Assembly (NCBI GenBank): GCA_947170435.1
Contig: CAMVTO010000001.1
Coordinates: 152,489 to 216,488, forward strand
DNA length: 64,000 nucleotides
Direction: 5' to 3'
Source: an uncultured Clostridia bacterium
Lineage (GTDB): Bacteria; Bacillota; Clostridia; Oscillospirales; Oscillospiraceae
Shown: piece by piece, positions 17,979 through 27,098 of the stretch
Numbering within the stretch: the first letter of the stretch is position 1
Layout: every line of letters starts with the position of its first letter
Translations under genes and position numbers: made by a program
Notes under the pieces: generated by a model
What the model saw: only the letters and a program-made list of their open reading frames with translations
Databases searched by the model: none
Told to the model about the DNA's origin: nothing

Positions 17979-18689
17979 TTAAGCGAAAGTGACGTAAAGT
18001 GCCAGCGCATTCACGATGGCGTGAAGCAGAACCGAAGTCCAGAGCGTGCCGGAGCGGTCATACACCCAGGCGAACACCAGCCCCGGAGCAAGGTATTGCA
18101 GCATCAGCGCAAAATAGCTGATGTCCCATGACGAGAGCGCGAAGGTCCACACATGCAGAAACGCGAACAGCACGGCCGAGACCGCATAGGCCACGACGAC
18201 GCTCTTTTCCCGCAGGCATCCGAACATCAGGCCGCGAAACAAGACCTCCTCCACAAAGGGCGCGAGGAAAATGACAATCAGCGCCGTGGTGCGCGGCGCG
18301 GCATTGATCTGCGCGGCGATGGTCACGTCGTTGAGGTTGGCGCGGCTGTGAAAAAAGAGACGGAACACGCGGTAGAGCAGCTCATTCGCGCCGTAGAAGA
18401 TCAGCAGACCCAGAAAGAGCGTGACGCAGGCGCGGTTGAGATTATCCAGCAGTCGTGAGGTCGTGTGAGCGATATAGCGGTGGAAAATGATGAGCGTCAC
18501 CGCAAAGAGCAGATAGTAGTACAAAGCGTTTTGCTGTTCCGCGCCGATCTGCGTGCCCAACAGCAGTTCAAAGAGTGCGAACAGCCTCTGTGCCAGCAGC
18601 GGCATCACCAGCAGATACACGACGAAGAAGATCGTGCCCGCCAGCCGCTCGGCGTGGTTCATGGATGCGCTTGCGGTTTTCCTGGCCAT
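17979..18689 (-). CDS. CPBP-family intramembrane metalloprotease
   Basis: A 236-residue protein with about six to seven membrane segments. The CPBP/Abi motifs are present: EEVLFRG near residue 147, FAFLHV near 177 and HAIVNA close to the C-terminus, which supply the glutamates, histidines and asparagine of the predicted metal site. CPBP proteins include CAAX-processing enzymes and bacteriocin self-immunity proteins. It sits between mutS and mutL with 12-base gaps, an unusual insertion into the mutSL pair. Its substrate is unknown. Confidence 0.9.
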   Translation of the reverse strand: MARKTASASMNHAERLAGTIFFVVYLLVMPLLAQRLFALFELLLGTQIGAEQQNALYYYLLFAVTLIIFHRYIAHTTSRLLDNLNRACVTLFLGLLIFYGANELLYRVFRLFFHSRANLNDVTIAAQINAAPRTTALIVIFLAPFVEEVLFRGLMFGCLREKSVVVAYAVSAVLFAFLHVWTFALSSWDISYFALMLQYLAPGLVFAWVYDRSGTLWTSVLLHAIVNALALYVTFA

Positions 18690-18701
18690 ACTATCACCAC
18701 C

Positions 18702-21293
18702 TCAGTTCAGTTTCTGTTTCAGCTCGTACAAAAGCTGCATGGCTTCGATCGGCGTCAGCGTTTCCACCTGTGCGCGGCGCAGGGCATCCAGCACTTCGGC
18801 TTCACTGATGGCGGACATGCTGATCTGATCTTCCTCGTGACGCGGGGCAATCTGATAGGCGCCGCCCTTTTCCAGCTCCGCGAGGATTGCCTTGGCGCGG
18901 CTGACGACCTCCTTGGGAAGCCCCGCCAGCGTCGCGACTTCTATGCCGTAGCTGCGGTCCGCTCCGCCGGGGACGATCTTGCGCAGGAAGATCAGCTCCT
19001 CGCCGCGCTTTTTGATGGAAATGTTGTAGTTTTTCACGCCGGGGAGCGTGTTTTCCAGCTCTGTCAGCTCGTGGTAGTGCGTCGCAAACAGCGTCTTGGC
19101 GCCGAGCCTGCGCGGATTTGCGCAATGCTCCAGCACCGCCCGCGCGATGCTCATACCGTCGAAGGTGGAGGTGCCGCGGCCGATTTCATCGAGGATCAGC
19201 AGCGAGCGCGGCGTCGCCTGACGCATGATCTCCGCCACCTCGCTCATCTCCACCATGAAAGTGGACTGCCCGCCGGCAAGGTCATCGCTCGCGCCGATGC
19301 GGGTAAAGATGCGGTCGACCACGCCGATGTGGGCGCTGCGCGCCGGGACGAAGGAGCCGATCTGCGCCATGAGCGTGATGAGCGCCACCTGGCGCATATA
19401 GGTGGATTTGCCCGCCATGTTGGGGCCTGTAATGATGGAAACGCGGTTTTCCTTTTCTCCCATGTAGGTGTCGTTGGGAACGAACAGGCTGTCCTTTAAG
19501 ACGCGCTCCACCACCGGATGCCGCCCGTCGTGAATTTCAATCACGCCGGAGTCGTCCACCGTGGGACAGCAGTAGTTGTTCTTCACTGCGATCGTTGCGA
19601 ACGAGCAGAGCGTGTCCAGCTCCGCGATGACGGCGGCGGACTTCTGAATGCGCTCCGCTTCGGCGCAGACGCTGTCCCGCAGCGCGGAGAACAGTTCGTA
19701 CTCCAGCGCGTTGAGTCGGTCGCCGGAGGTGAGGATGTCGTTCTCCAAATCCTTGAGTTCCTGCGTCACAAAGCGTTCGCCGTTCACCAGCGTCTGCTTG
19801 CGGATGTAGTCCTCCGGCACCTGATCTTTGAATGAGTTCGACACCTCGATGTAATAGCCGAACACCTTGTTGTAGCCGATGCGCAGCGTTCGGATGCCGG
19901 TGCGCTCCTTCTCCCGCTCCACGATGGCGGGGAGCAAGTCCTTGCCGCCGTCGTGAATGGCGCGCAGACGGTCGACCTCGGCGTTGAAGCCGTCTCGGAT
20001 GAAGCCGCCCTCGCGCACGGAGAACGGCGGCTCGTCGCAGAGCGTTGCCTTGATCTGCTCCGCCACGTCGACAAGGGTATCCAAATTGTTATATATTTCG
20101 GCAAGTTTACTGTTTGTAAACGGCTTAAGCTGTTCCTTGACCGCACCCAGCTTCTCAATGGAGGTACGCAGCGAAGCAAAGTCACGTCCGCCCGCGTTGC
20201 CGTAGACAATGCGGCCGATCAGACGCTCCATGTCCGCGATACCGGTCATGGCGAGCGCCAGTTCTTCCCGTGCCATGGTGAGTCTGGTCAGCGCTTCCAC
20301 CGCCGAAAGGCGGCGGTTGATCTCCGCCGCGTCGCGCAAGGGGCGCTCGAGGTACGAGCGCAGGCAGCGCGCGCCCATGGCGGTCTTGGTCTTGTCCAGC
20401 ACCCAAAGGAGGCTCCCGCGCTTTTCCTTGCCGCGCAGGGTCTCGGTCAGCTCGAGATTGCGGCGGGCGGAGAGATCCAGCTCCATGAAGCGGCCCAGTT
20501 CATAGTATTCGAGTTTATTGATGTAGGCGAGGTCGGTTTTCTGCGTCTCATGCAGATAGGAAAGCAGGCCGCCGAGCGCCAGCGTCGCGGCGGGATTGTT
20601 GCGGGGCAGGCTTGCAAACGCCTCCTCGCCATACTGTGCGAGCACGGATTTTTCCGCGGCACGCAAGTCAAACCGCTTGTCAGCGTGTTCGATGGAGCTG
20701 TTCAGCTTTTGCCGCAGCAGCTCTAAAAGCGCGGCGTTTTGCTCTGCGCCGTTGTTCAGTACTGCCTCGGCGGGAGTGAAGCGCACCAGCTCGTTCATCA
20801 GATGCTCTGCGCGGTCGGTACCGGAAAAGGCGGTGACGTGGGTATGGCCGGTGGACATGTCGCAGAACGCGATACCCGCGTTGTTCTCGTCCAAAAACAC
20901 ACCTGCGAGGAAGTTGCCGCGGCTTGAGTCGAGGCTCTGGGCGTCGATGACCGTGCCGGGCGTGACGACACGGATGATGTCGCGCTTGACCAGTCCCTTG
21001 GCGAGCGCCGGGTCCTCGGTCTGCTCGCAGATGGCGACCTTGTAGCCCTTGGCGATGAGCCGCGCAATGTAGCCGTCACTGGAGTGGTACGGCACGCCGC
21101 ACATGGGTGTCTGATCCTCCTTTGCCTTGCCGCGGTCGCGGGTGGTGAGGGTCAGGTCCAGCTCCCGGGAGGCGGTGAGGGCATCCTCCTCGAACATCTC
21201 GTAGAAGTCGCCGAGACGAAAGAACAGGATCTCGTCGGGATGCTGCTCCTTGATTTCGAGGTATTGCTTCATCATGGGGGTGATTTCCGCCAT
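18702..21293 (-). CDS. mutS: DNA mismatch repair protein MutS
   Basis: An 863-residue MutS of normal length. The N-terminal mismatch-binding domain has FFRLGDFYEMFEEDA with the conserved Phe-x-Glu motif. The C-terminal ATPase has the Walker A GPNMAGKST near residue 620, a Walker B in LLILDEIGRGTSTFDG and FATHYHEL. It is followed by a CPBP protease and mutL in the same operon. A short AT-rich patch at about 20085-20125 encodes NSKLAEIYNNLD. Confidence 0.98.
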   Translation of the reverse strand: MAEITPMMKQYLEIKEQHPDEILFFRLGDFYEMFEEDALTASRELDLTLTTRDRGKAKEDQTPMCGVPYHSSDGYIARLIAKGYKVAICEQTEDPALAKGLVKRDIIRVVTPGTVIDAQSLDSSRGNFLAGVFLDENNAGIAFCDMSTGHTHVTAFSGTDRAEHLMNELVRFTPAEAVLNNGAEQNAALLELLRQKLNSSIEHADKRFDLRAAEKSVLAQYGEEAFASLPRNNPAATLALGGLLSYLHETQKTDLAYINKLEYYELGRFMELDLSARRNLELTETLRGKEKRGSLLWVLDKTKTAMGARCLRSYLERPLRDAAEINRRLSAVEALTRLTMAREELALAMTGIADMERLIGRIVYGNAGGRDFASLRTSIEKLGAVKEQLKPFTNSKLAEIYNNLDTLVDVAEQIKATLCDEPPFSVREGGFIRDGFNAEVDRLRAIHDGGKDLLPAIVEREKERTGIRTLRIGYNKVFGYYIEVSNSFKDQVPEDYIRKQTLVNGERFVTQELKDLENDILTSGDRLNALEYELFSALRDSVCAEAERIQKSAAVIAELDTLCSFATIAVKNNYCCPTVDDSGVIEIHDGRHPVVERVLKDSLFVPNDTYMGEKENRVSIITGPNMAGKSTYMRQVALITLMAQIGSFVPARSAHIGVVDRIFTRIGASDDLAGGQSTFMVEMSEVAEIMRQATPRSLLILDEIGRGTSTFDGMSIARAVLEHCANPRRLGAKTLFATHYHELTELENTLPGVKNYNISIKKRGEELIFLRKIVPGGADRSYGIEVATLAGLPKEVVSRAKAILAELEKGGAYQIAPRHEEDQISMSAISEAEVLDALRRAQVETLTPIEAMQLLYELKQKLN

Positions 21294-21311
21294 GTCAGAT
21301 ATCTCTCTTTC

Positions 21312-22139
21312 TTAAAGTTCAAACACACTGCCGCCGGACATGTATTGCAGCCGGTCGCCCAGCGTTTCCTTCAAAATGGCAAAGGCCTCCTGCCCGGTGC
21401 AGTGGCCGGTGAAAAACCGCGTGGACTTTCGCGCGTCGAGCTCGCGTGCGATCGCCTCCACCAGTTCCCGCGGCTCGCTCTGTGCCAGCGAGGGGTTGTA
21501 GAGGTGAAAGCCTGCGAATACCGCGTCGGGCGCGCGCCCCAAAATCTCCTCCGCGCGGCGGAGAATGTTGACGATGCCATTGTGGGCGCAGCCGCCGAAC
21601 AGCACCGTTTTGCCGCGCTCTGTCACCAGAAGGCATTGCTCGTGGCGGAAGTCGTCCGGCGGGTAGTCGCCGCCGGTTTTCACGCGCAGCGTGTCGTTGG
21701 CGTGCGACCAGCAGTCGCGCCCGAAGCCGCCGGAGAGGAGCGTCAGCTCGTCGTCGAGCACCGTGACGCCGTCAACAAAGCGGAAGCGGGACTCGTACTT
21801 GTGCAGCAGCTTGTCAAGGCCGATGTAGGCGCACTTTTTCGGCGTCACCACATAGTATTCGCCCCACGCCTCCGTTTGCAGATACACCGCCGCGAGATCG
21901 TTGCGCTTGCAGAACAGCGCCAGACCGCCGCAGTGGTCGTTGTGGGAATGGGAGAGAACCGCGGTGTCCACCGCGCGAATATCCACGCCCAGCGCCTCGG
22001 CATTCTCTAAGAACATGGCGTTGGGGCCTATGTCAAACAGCAGGCGGTGCTTGTCCGTCGCAATGTGCAGGGACAGGCCGTGCTCACACTTCAGATCGCT
22101 GCGGCAGGCGGTGTTTTCCAGCAGCAGCGTAACCTTCAT
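21312..22139 (-). CDS. Metallo-beta-lactamase-fold hydrolase
   Basis: A 275-residue MBL-fold protein. The metal motif is SHSHNDHCGGL with H64, H66, D68 and H69. Further ligands are probably the His in GGCAHNGIVNI and in FTGHCTG near the C-terminus. It belongs to the branch often annotated as dihydropterin-ribofuranosylaminobenzene phosphate synthase-like, but the true substrate is unknown. It starts in an ATGA overlap with the miaB stop and precedes mutS. Confidence 0.85.
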   Translation of the reverse strand: MKVTLLLENTACRSDLKCEHGLSLHIATDKHRLLFDIGPNAMFLENAEALGVDIRAVDTAVLSHSHNDHCGGLALFCKRNDLAAVYLQTEAWGEYYVVTPKKCAYIGLDKLLHKYESRFRFVDGVTVLDDELTLLSGGFGRDCWSHANDTLRVKTGGDYPPDDFRHEQCLLVTERGKTVLFGGCAHNGIVNILRRAEEILGRAPDAVFAGFHLYNPSLAQSEPRELVEAIARELDARKSTRFFTGHCTGQEAFAILKETLGDRLQYMSGGSVFEL

Positions 22140-23551
22140 GCCGTGACCTCGCCGTAGAGCGCCCAGGTGTTGCTGTCGGTGATCTTCACCTCGGCAAAGC
22201 TGCCGATGAGAGCCCGGTCACCCTTGGCGCGCACAAGGCGGTTGCCCTCCGTGCGGCAGGAGAGGGGGTAGTCGGCGTCGTCGCTCTCGCCGTCGATCAG
22301 CACGCGGACGGTCTTGCCGACGTAGGCGGCGTGTTTTTCGGCGCTGTAGCCATTCTGCACGTCCAGCAGACGGTCAAACCATTTCTGTTTCTCTGCGCGG
22401 GGGACGGGATCGTCCATTTCCGCCGCCGGCGTGCCGGGACGGGGGGAGAAGATAAACGTGAACAACGCGTCAAACTTCGCCTCTTTTACGAGCGAGACGG
22501 TGTCCATCGCCTCATCCTCCGTCTCACCGGGAAAGCCGATGATGACGTCGCTGGTCAGCACCAGTCCCGGCATCGCCTTGCGGGCGTAGTGAATGAGCTC
22601 CAGATAGCCTTTCCGGGTGTACGGACGGCGCATGGCCTTGAGCACGCGGTCGTTGCCGCTTTGCACCGGGAGATGCAGACATTTTGCGACGTGGGCGCAG
22701 CGCGCCATGGCGTCAAAGAGCTTGGGCGTCGCGTCCTTGGGCTGGCTGGACATGAACCGCAGCCAGTACTCGCCGGGGATGGCGTCGATGGCGGTCAGCA
22801 GGTCGGCAAAGTCGTAGTCAATGTCAAGATCGTTGCCGTAGCTGTTGACGTTCTGACCGAGCAGGTAGATTTCCTTGTAGCCCGCCGCGATCAGCTCACG
22901 GCATTCGGCGATGATTTTTTCGGGATCGCGGCTGCGCTCGCGGCCGCGGACATAGGGCACAATGCAGTACGAGCAAAAGTTGTTGCAGCCGTACATGATG
23001 CTCACCCACGCGCGCACCGTGCCGTCGCGCTTGACGGGCAAGTCCTCCGCGATGCGCCCGTGCTCGTCCTCAATGGAAAAGGCGCGCTTGTGGGTGGTCA
23101 GCACGCCGTATAACAGCTCCGGAAGCCGCCACTCCGCCTGCGGGCCGAGGACGAGGTCGACGTGCCGGTAACTCTCCTTTACCTTGTCCGCGATGCGCTT
23201 TTGCTGCGCCATGCAGCCGCACAGCACAATGATCTGCTCGGGGTTCGCCTCCTTGGTGTGGGTCAGCTCGCCCAGTTCTCCAAACACACGCTTTTCCGCG
23301 TGCTCGCGGATGGCGCAGGTGTTGAGCAGCACCACGTCGGCGGCGTTCGCGTCGCTCGTCGGCTCAAAGCCCATCTCGGCGAGCATACCGGCAAGGCGCT
23401 CGCCGTCGGCGACGTTCTGCTGGCAGCCGAAGGTGTCCACCAGCGAGCGCGGCGCGCGGCGGAGCACGCCGGTGATGGCGCGTATTTTCTCGATATATTC
23501 CTTCTGGCGCGCCACTTCCTCGGCGCTGACCAGGATATCTTTGCGTTCCAA
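22136..23551 (-). CDS. miaB: tRNA-2-methylthio-N6-dimethylallyladenosine synthase MiaB
   Basis: A radical-SAM methylthiotransferase that completes ms2i6A37 after MiaA. The TTG start at 23551 gives 471 residues and has GGAGGAG six to eight bases upstream; the longer frame upstream is non-coding leader. The N-terminal UPF0004 domain has cysteines in DTFGCQQN, LNTCAIREHA and LCGCMA. The radical-SAM cluster motif is CNNFCSYC. A TRAM domain ends the protein (LSCRTEGNRLVRAK). It is the first gene of the miaB-to-divIVA operon and has its own promoter. Confidence 0.95.
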   Translation of the reverse strand: MERKDILVSAEEVARQKEYIEKIRAITGVLRRAPRSLVDTFGCQQNVADGERLAGMLAEMGFEPTSDANAADVVLLNTCAIREHAEKRVFGELGELTHTKEANPEQIIVLCGCMAQQKRIADKVKESYRHVDLVLGPQAEWRLPELLYGVLTTHKRAFSIEDEHGRIAEDLPVKRDGTVRAWVSIMYGCNNFCSYCIVPYVRGRERSRDPEKIIAECRELIAAGYKEIYLLGQNVNSYGNDLDIDYDFADLLTAIDAIPGEYWLRFMSSQPKDATPKLFDAMARCAHVAKCLHLPVQSGNDRVLKAMRRPYTRKGYLELIHYARKAMPGLVLTSDVIIGFPGETEDEAMDTVSLVKEAKFDALFTFIFSPRPGTPAAEMDDPVPRAEKQKWFDRLLDVQNGYSAEKHAAYVGKTVRVLIDGESDDADYPLSCRTEGNRLVRAKGDRALIGSFAEVKITDSNTWALYGEVTA

Positions 23552-23588
23552 GGGATTCTCCTCCAAATGCACATACTTTAACTTATAT

Positions 23589-23617
23589 ACTATAACATAA
23601 GAAGCGGCGCCTTGCAA
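23589..23617 (-). promoter_or_regulatory. Promoter of the miaB-divIVA operon
   Basis: On the minus strand TTGCAA (23612-23617) and TATAGT (23589-23594) are 17 bases apart, about 40 bases upstream of the miaB start. Confidence 0.65.
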
Positions 23618-23642
23618 GAACGGTGTGGGCGAAAAATAAGGC

Positions 23643-23671
23643 TTGTTTCACAAACTCATATATGATAGAAT
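23643..23671 (+). promoter_or_regulatory. Promoter of ychF
   Basis: TTGTTT (23643-23648) and TAGAAT (23666-23671) have a 17-base spacer and point towards ychF. They are divergent from the miaB promoter. Confidence 0.55.
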
Positions 23672-23722
23672 ACCCTGAACTTTGAGCAAATCAGAATCTC
23701 GTTGAAAGAAGGCTTTTTTCCA

Positions 23723-24835
23723 ATGAAATTAGGTATCGTGGGCCTGCCCAACGTGGGCAAGAGCACCCTGTTCAACGCCATCACCAACGCCGGCGCGGAG
23801 AGCGCCAACTATCCGTTCTGCACCATCGAGCCGAACATGGGCATGGTTGCCGTGCCGGACGAGCGGCTGGATAAGCTCGCGGAGATGTATCAGCCGAAGA
23901 AAAAAACCCCCGCGGTCATCGAATTTGTAGACATCGCGGGCCTCGTCAAGGGTGCAAGCAACGGCGCGGGCCTCGGCAACAAGTTCCTGGAGAACATCCG
24001 CCGCACCGACGCCATCGTGCACGTCGTGCGCTGCTTTGACGACGAGAACATCATGCACGTCGTCGCCGACGCGACGCAGAACGTGCCCGTCGACCCGCTG
24101 GGCGACATTGAGACCATTGACCTTGAGCTGATCATGGCCGACCTTGAGATGGTGAACCGCCGCGTGGAGAAGGCGTCCAAGAACGCCAAATCCGGCAACA
24201 AGCAGTTCGCCCACGAAGCGGAGCTGTTCGCGGAGCTGGCCAAGCATCTTGACGCGGGCAAGTCCGCGCGCACGTTCGAGTGCAGCGGCGACGACGAGAA
24301 GATGCTTGCCACCGCTGATCTTCTGAGTCTCAAGCCGGTGATCTACGCCGCCAACATGGATGAGGACGGCTTCGCCGATCAGGCGGGCAACCAGTACCTC
24401 AAGCAGGTGCAGGAGAAAGCCGCGAAGGAGGGCGCGCAGGTGCTGCCCATCTGCGCCAAGCTGGAGCAGGAAATCGCCGAGCTGGACGGCGACGAGCGCG
24501 CCATGTTCCTCGAGGAGCTGGGCGTGGAGGCCTCCGGCCTCGACCGGCTGATTCAGTGCTCCTATACGCTGTTGGGCCTCATTTCTTTCCTCACCTACGG
24601 CGAGGATGAGTGCAGGGCGTGGACGATCAAAAACGGCACCAAGGCGCCGCAGGCCGCGGGCAAGATCCACAGCGACATTGAGCGCGGCTTCATCCGCGCC
24701 GAGACGATCAACTTTGCCGACATGATCGCTTGCGGCAGCGTGCAGGCGGCAAAGGAAAAGGGCCTGCTCCGCAGCGAGGGCAAGGACTACGTCGTCAAGG
24801 ACGGCGACATGATCTATTTTCGATTCAATGTGTGA
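23723..24835 (+). CDS. ychF: Redox-regulated ATPase YchF/OLA1
   Basis: A 370-residue P-loop protein of the Obg family that prefers ATP. The ATG at 23723 gives the canonical N-terminus MKLGIVGLPNVGKSTLF; an in-frame TTG at 23702 would add seven residues. The C-terminal TGS domain contains FIRAETINFADM. The final codons and the TGA lie in the left arm of a perfect 21-bp inverted repeat. The gene has its own promoter and is followed by hairpin-rich DNA before the MFS gene. Confidence 0.96.
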   Translation: MKLGIVGLPNVGKSTLFNAITNAGAESANYPFCTIEPNMGMVAVPDERLDKLAEMYQPKKKTPAVIEFVDIAGLVKGASNGAGLGNKFLENIRRTDAIVHVVRCFDDENIMHVVADATQNVPVDPLGDIETIDLELIMADLEMVNRRVEKASKNAKSGNKQFAHEAELFAELAKHLDAGKSARTFECSGDDEKMLATADLLSLKPVIYAANMDEDGFADQAGNQYLKQVQEKAAKEGAQVLPICAKLEQEIAELDGDERAMFLEELGVEASGLDRLIQCSYTLLGLISFLTYGEDECRAWTIKNGTKAPQAAGKIHSDIERGFIRAETINFADMIACGSVQAAKEKGLLRSEGKDYVVKDGDMIYFRFNV

Positions 24836-24859
24836 GAATCACACATTGAATCGAAAATA
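24815..24859 (+). terminator. 21-bp hairpin spanning the ychF stop codon
   Basis: Bases 24815-24835 pair perfectly with 24839-24859 across a GAA loop. The left arm encodes the last ychF residues YFRFNV and its TGA. There is no strong T-tract on the plus strand. It may be a terminator or a 3'-end protecting hairpin. Confidence 0.7.
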
Positions 24860-24868
24860 ACAGGACAT

Positions 24869-24910
24869 GTCATTTCGCTCGCCGCTGACGCGGCAACCGC
24901 GAAATATGAC
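24869..24910. repeat. Hairpin with the GCCGC/GCGGC core, inverted relative to 27.1 kb
   Basis: GTCATTTCGC (24869-24878) pairs with GCGAAATATGAC (24899-24910), with an inner stem GCCGC (24881-24885)/GCGGC (24890-24894). Read on the minus strand its core is GGTTGCCGCG followed by AGCGGCGAG. The same core is in the 102-base tandem repeat at 27087-27290, with different outer arms. Confidence 0.6.
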
Positions 24911-24911
24911 G

Positions 24912-24975
24912 ACAAAATCCTCCATGCACGGGAGGATCGATCGTTTGACGGCTTGTGGCGCATGGAGGATTTTGT
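24912..24975 (+). promoter_or_regulatory. Bistable RNA leader masking the MFS ribosome binding site
   Basis: The 16-base arm at 24912-24927 is the exact reverse complement of 24960-24975. The right arm contains the GGAGG Shine-Dalgarno (24964-24968), the left arm its complement CCTCC. The left arm can instead form a local 7-bp hairpin, ATCCTCC (24917-24923) with GGAGGAT (24931-24937), which would free the ribosome binding site. The two structures exclude each other. Translational control of the transporter is inferred. Confidence 0.6.
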
Positions 24976-24976
24976 G

Positions 24977-26350
24977 ATGACACGCCCCGATGATAAAAGG
25001 AATCTTCGCAGCGATAAGCTCAATTACTCCCGCACATTGCTGGTCGGCCTCGCGTTTTTGTCCATCTGCGCGTTCTGGCAGATGTACGACAACATTGTGC
25101 CGCTGATCCTCACCAAGACCTTCCGCATGAACGAAACGTTCTCCGGCGCGGTCATGGCGGCGGACAATGTGCTGGCGCTGTTTCTGCTGCCGCTTTTCGG
25201 TACGCTTTCCGATCAGACAAACGCGAAAATCGGCAAGCGTATGCCGTTCATTCTGTTTGGCACCGGCTGCGCCGTGATTCTGATGAACATTCTGCCGCTG
25301 CTCGACAACGGCTACTATGCCGCGCCGAGCGCGTTCAAGACCGTGTCGTTTGTCATCGTGCTGGGTCTGCTGCTCATCGCCATGGGGACTTATCGCTCCC
25401 CGGCGGTGGCGCTGATGCCGGACGTGACGCCCAAGCCGCTGCGCTCCAAGGCGAACGCCATCATCAACCTCATGGGCGCGGTGGGCGGCATCCTCTACCT
25501 CGGCGTGGCGGCGGTGCTGTACCCCAACGCCAGGGTGCAGGGGCTCGCGCACGTCAACTATCAGCCGCTGTTCATCATCGTCTCCGCCATCATGTTTGTG
25601 GCGGTGGCGGCACTGTTCCTCACCGTCAAGGAGCCGAAGCTCGTGAGCGCGAACAAGGCGCTGGAGGCGGAGCATCCCGAGTGGAATCTCGCGGAGGACG
25701 ACGGCAGCGGCAATGAGGTGCTGCCCGCGGAGGTCAAGCGCAGCCTCGGCTTCCTGCTGGCGTCTATCGCGCTGTGGTTCATCGGCTACAACGGTGTGAC
25801 GACGTGGTTCACGACCTACGTCGACGTCGTCATGGGGCAGGGACTTGGCGGCGCGTCCACCTGCCTGCTCATCGCCACGGGCGGCGCGATCCTCTCCTAC
25901 ATCCCCATCGGACAGCTGGCGTCGAAGATCGGACGCAAAAAAACCATCCTAGGCGGCTGTGTGCTGCTCGCGATCTGCTTCTTCCTCGGCTATGTGCTGA
26001 CGACAACGTATTCCGCCATCAACGCCGTTATGTTCGTTGTGTTCGCGCTGGTGGGCTTCGCGTGGGCGGCGATCAACGTCAACTCGCTGCCTATGGTGGT
26101 GGAGATGTGCCGCGGCAGCGACATCGGCAAGTTCACGGGCTATTACTACACCGCGTCCATGGCGGCACAGGTGGTGACGCCCATTTTCGCCGGCACGCTC
26201 ATGCGCCAGATCAGCTACAAGGTGCTATTTCCCTACGCGGCGCTGTTCGTGGCGCTCAGCTTCGTGACGATGCTCTTCGTCAAGCACGGCGACGCCAGGG
26301 TGGAGGCAAAGAAAGGCCTGTCCGCGTTCGAGGACATGGGCGACGACTAA
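24977..26350 (+). CDS. MFS transporter, sugar/cation symporter-like
   Basis: A 12-segment major facilitator protein. The ATG at 24977 (457 residues) is preferred to upstream in-frame ATGs because GGAGG lies eight bases before it. The loop between segments 2 and 3 reads FGTLSDQTNAKIGKRMPFI, the MFS G-D-R-type motif in the form seen in GPH/SLC45-like sugar symporters. A second copy (GQLASKIGRKKTI) follows segment 8. The substrate is unknown. The ribosome binding site is inside a long stem, so translation is probably controlled. The glycerophosphodiesterase gene follows 19 bases later. Confidence 0.88.
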   Translation: MTRPDDKRNLRSDKLNYSRTLLVGLAFLSICAFWQMYDNIVPLILTKTFRMNETFSGAVMAADNVLALFLLPLFGTLSDQTNAKIGKRMPFILFGTGCAVILMNILPLLDNGYYAAPSAFKTVSFVIVLGLLLIAMGTYRSPAVALMPDVTPKPLRSKANAIINLMGAVGGILYLGVAAVLYPNARVQGLAHVNYQPLFIIVSAIMFVAVAALFLTVKEPKLVSANKALEAEHPEWNLAEDDGSGNEVLPAEVKRSLGFLLASIALWFIGYNGVTTWFTTYVDVVMGQGLGGASTCLLIATGGAILSYIPIGQLASKIGRKKTILGGCVLLAICFFLGYVLTTTYSAINAVMFVVFALVGFAWAAINVNSLPMVVEMCRGSDIGKFTGYYYTASMAAQVVTPIFAGTLMRQISYKVLFPYAALFVALSFVTMLFVKHGDARVEAKKGLSAFEDMGDD

Positions 26351-26369
26351 AGACAAAGAGGCGACTTTT

Positions 26370-27098
26370 TTGAGACAATTTCGTTACGCACACCGGGGGC
26401 TGCACGATCTTTCGCAGGGCATCCCCGAAAATTCGCTCCCCGCGTTCCGCCGCGCCGCTGGGCGGGGCTTCGGCGCGGAGCTGGACGTGCATCTGCTCGT
26501 CGACGGCTCGCTGGCGGTGTTTCACGACTCCGATCTCCGGCGCATGACAGGGCAGGACGGCGTCATCGAGGAGCTGACCGCGGCACAGCTTGCCGAGTAT
26601 AAGCTTGGCGGCACGGAGGAGACTATTCCGCAGCTTTATCAGGTGCTGGAGCTGTTCGACCGCGCCAAGCTGCCGCTGGTTGTGGAGCTGAAAAGCTACA
26701 AAAACAACTTTGCGGCCCTCGCCGCGCGGACGGTGGAGGAGCTGGACAAGTACGGCGCGCCGTACGTCATGGAATCCTTCGATCCGCGCTGCCTGCTGTG
26801 GCTGCGGAAAAACCGCCCGGAGATCATCCGTGGTCAGCTTTCGCAGGACTTCATCCACGGCGATCATTCCGGCATGGGCGAAAAGGCGGATCGGCTGCTG
26901 ACGCACATGGCGTTCAATCGCTTCACCAAGCCCAATTTCGTGGCGTTCCGCTACGAGGATCGGGACTGCCCCAGCCTCCGCCGCGTCAAGCGGACACACA
27001 GCGCGGTGGTATTCTACTGGACGATCCGCTCGCGGGAGGATATGGAGACCGCCGAGGCCGAGGGCGCGCAGGTGATATTTGAGGGCTTTGTCCCATAA
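26370..27098 (+). CDS. Glycerophosphodiester phosphodiesterase
   Basis: A 242-residue GDPD-family TIM barrel that hydrolyses glycerophosphodiesters to glycerol-3-phosphate and an alcohol. HRG at residues 8-10, PENSLPAF and the ELDVHLLVDG metal-site segment are all present, with FHDSDLRRMTG further on and VELKSY in the middle. The start is TTG with AGAGG upstream. No signal peptide is visible, so it is cytoplasmic. It is probably co-transcribed with the MFS gene. Its stop codon lies inside the first arm of the tandem-repeat element. Confidence 0.92.
   Translation: MRQFRYAHRGLHDLSQGIPENSLPAFRRAAGRGFGAELDVHLLVDGSLAVFHDSDLRRMTGQDGVIEELTAAQLAEYKLGGTEETIPQLYQVLELFDRAKLPLVVELKSYKNNFAALAARTVEELDKYGAPYVMESFDPRCLLWLRKNRPEIIRGQLSQDFIHGDHSGMGEKADRLLTHMAFNRFTKPNFVAFRYEDRDCPSLRRVKRTHSAVVFYWTIRSREDMETAEAEGAQVIFEGFVP

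Noticed and set aside
24839..25675. A minus-strand frame ending in the same YFRFNV residues as YchF
   Set aside because: The shared ending is produced by the perfect inverted repeat over the ychF stop codon. The rest is antisense to the MFS gene.
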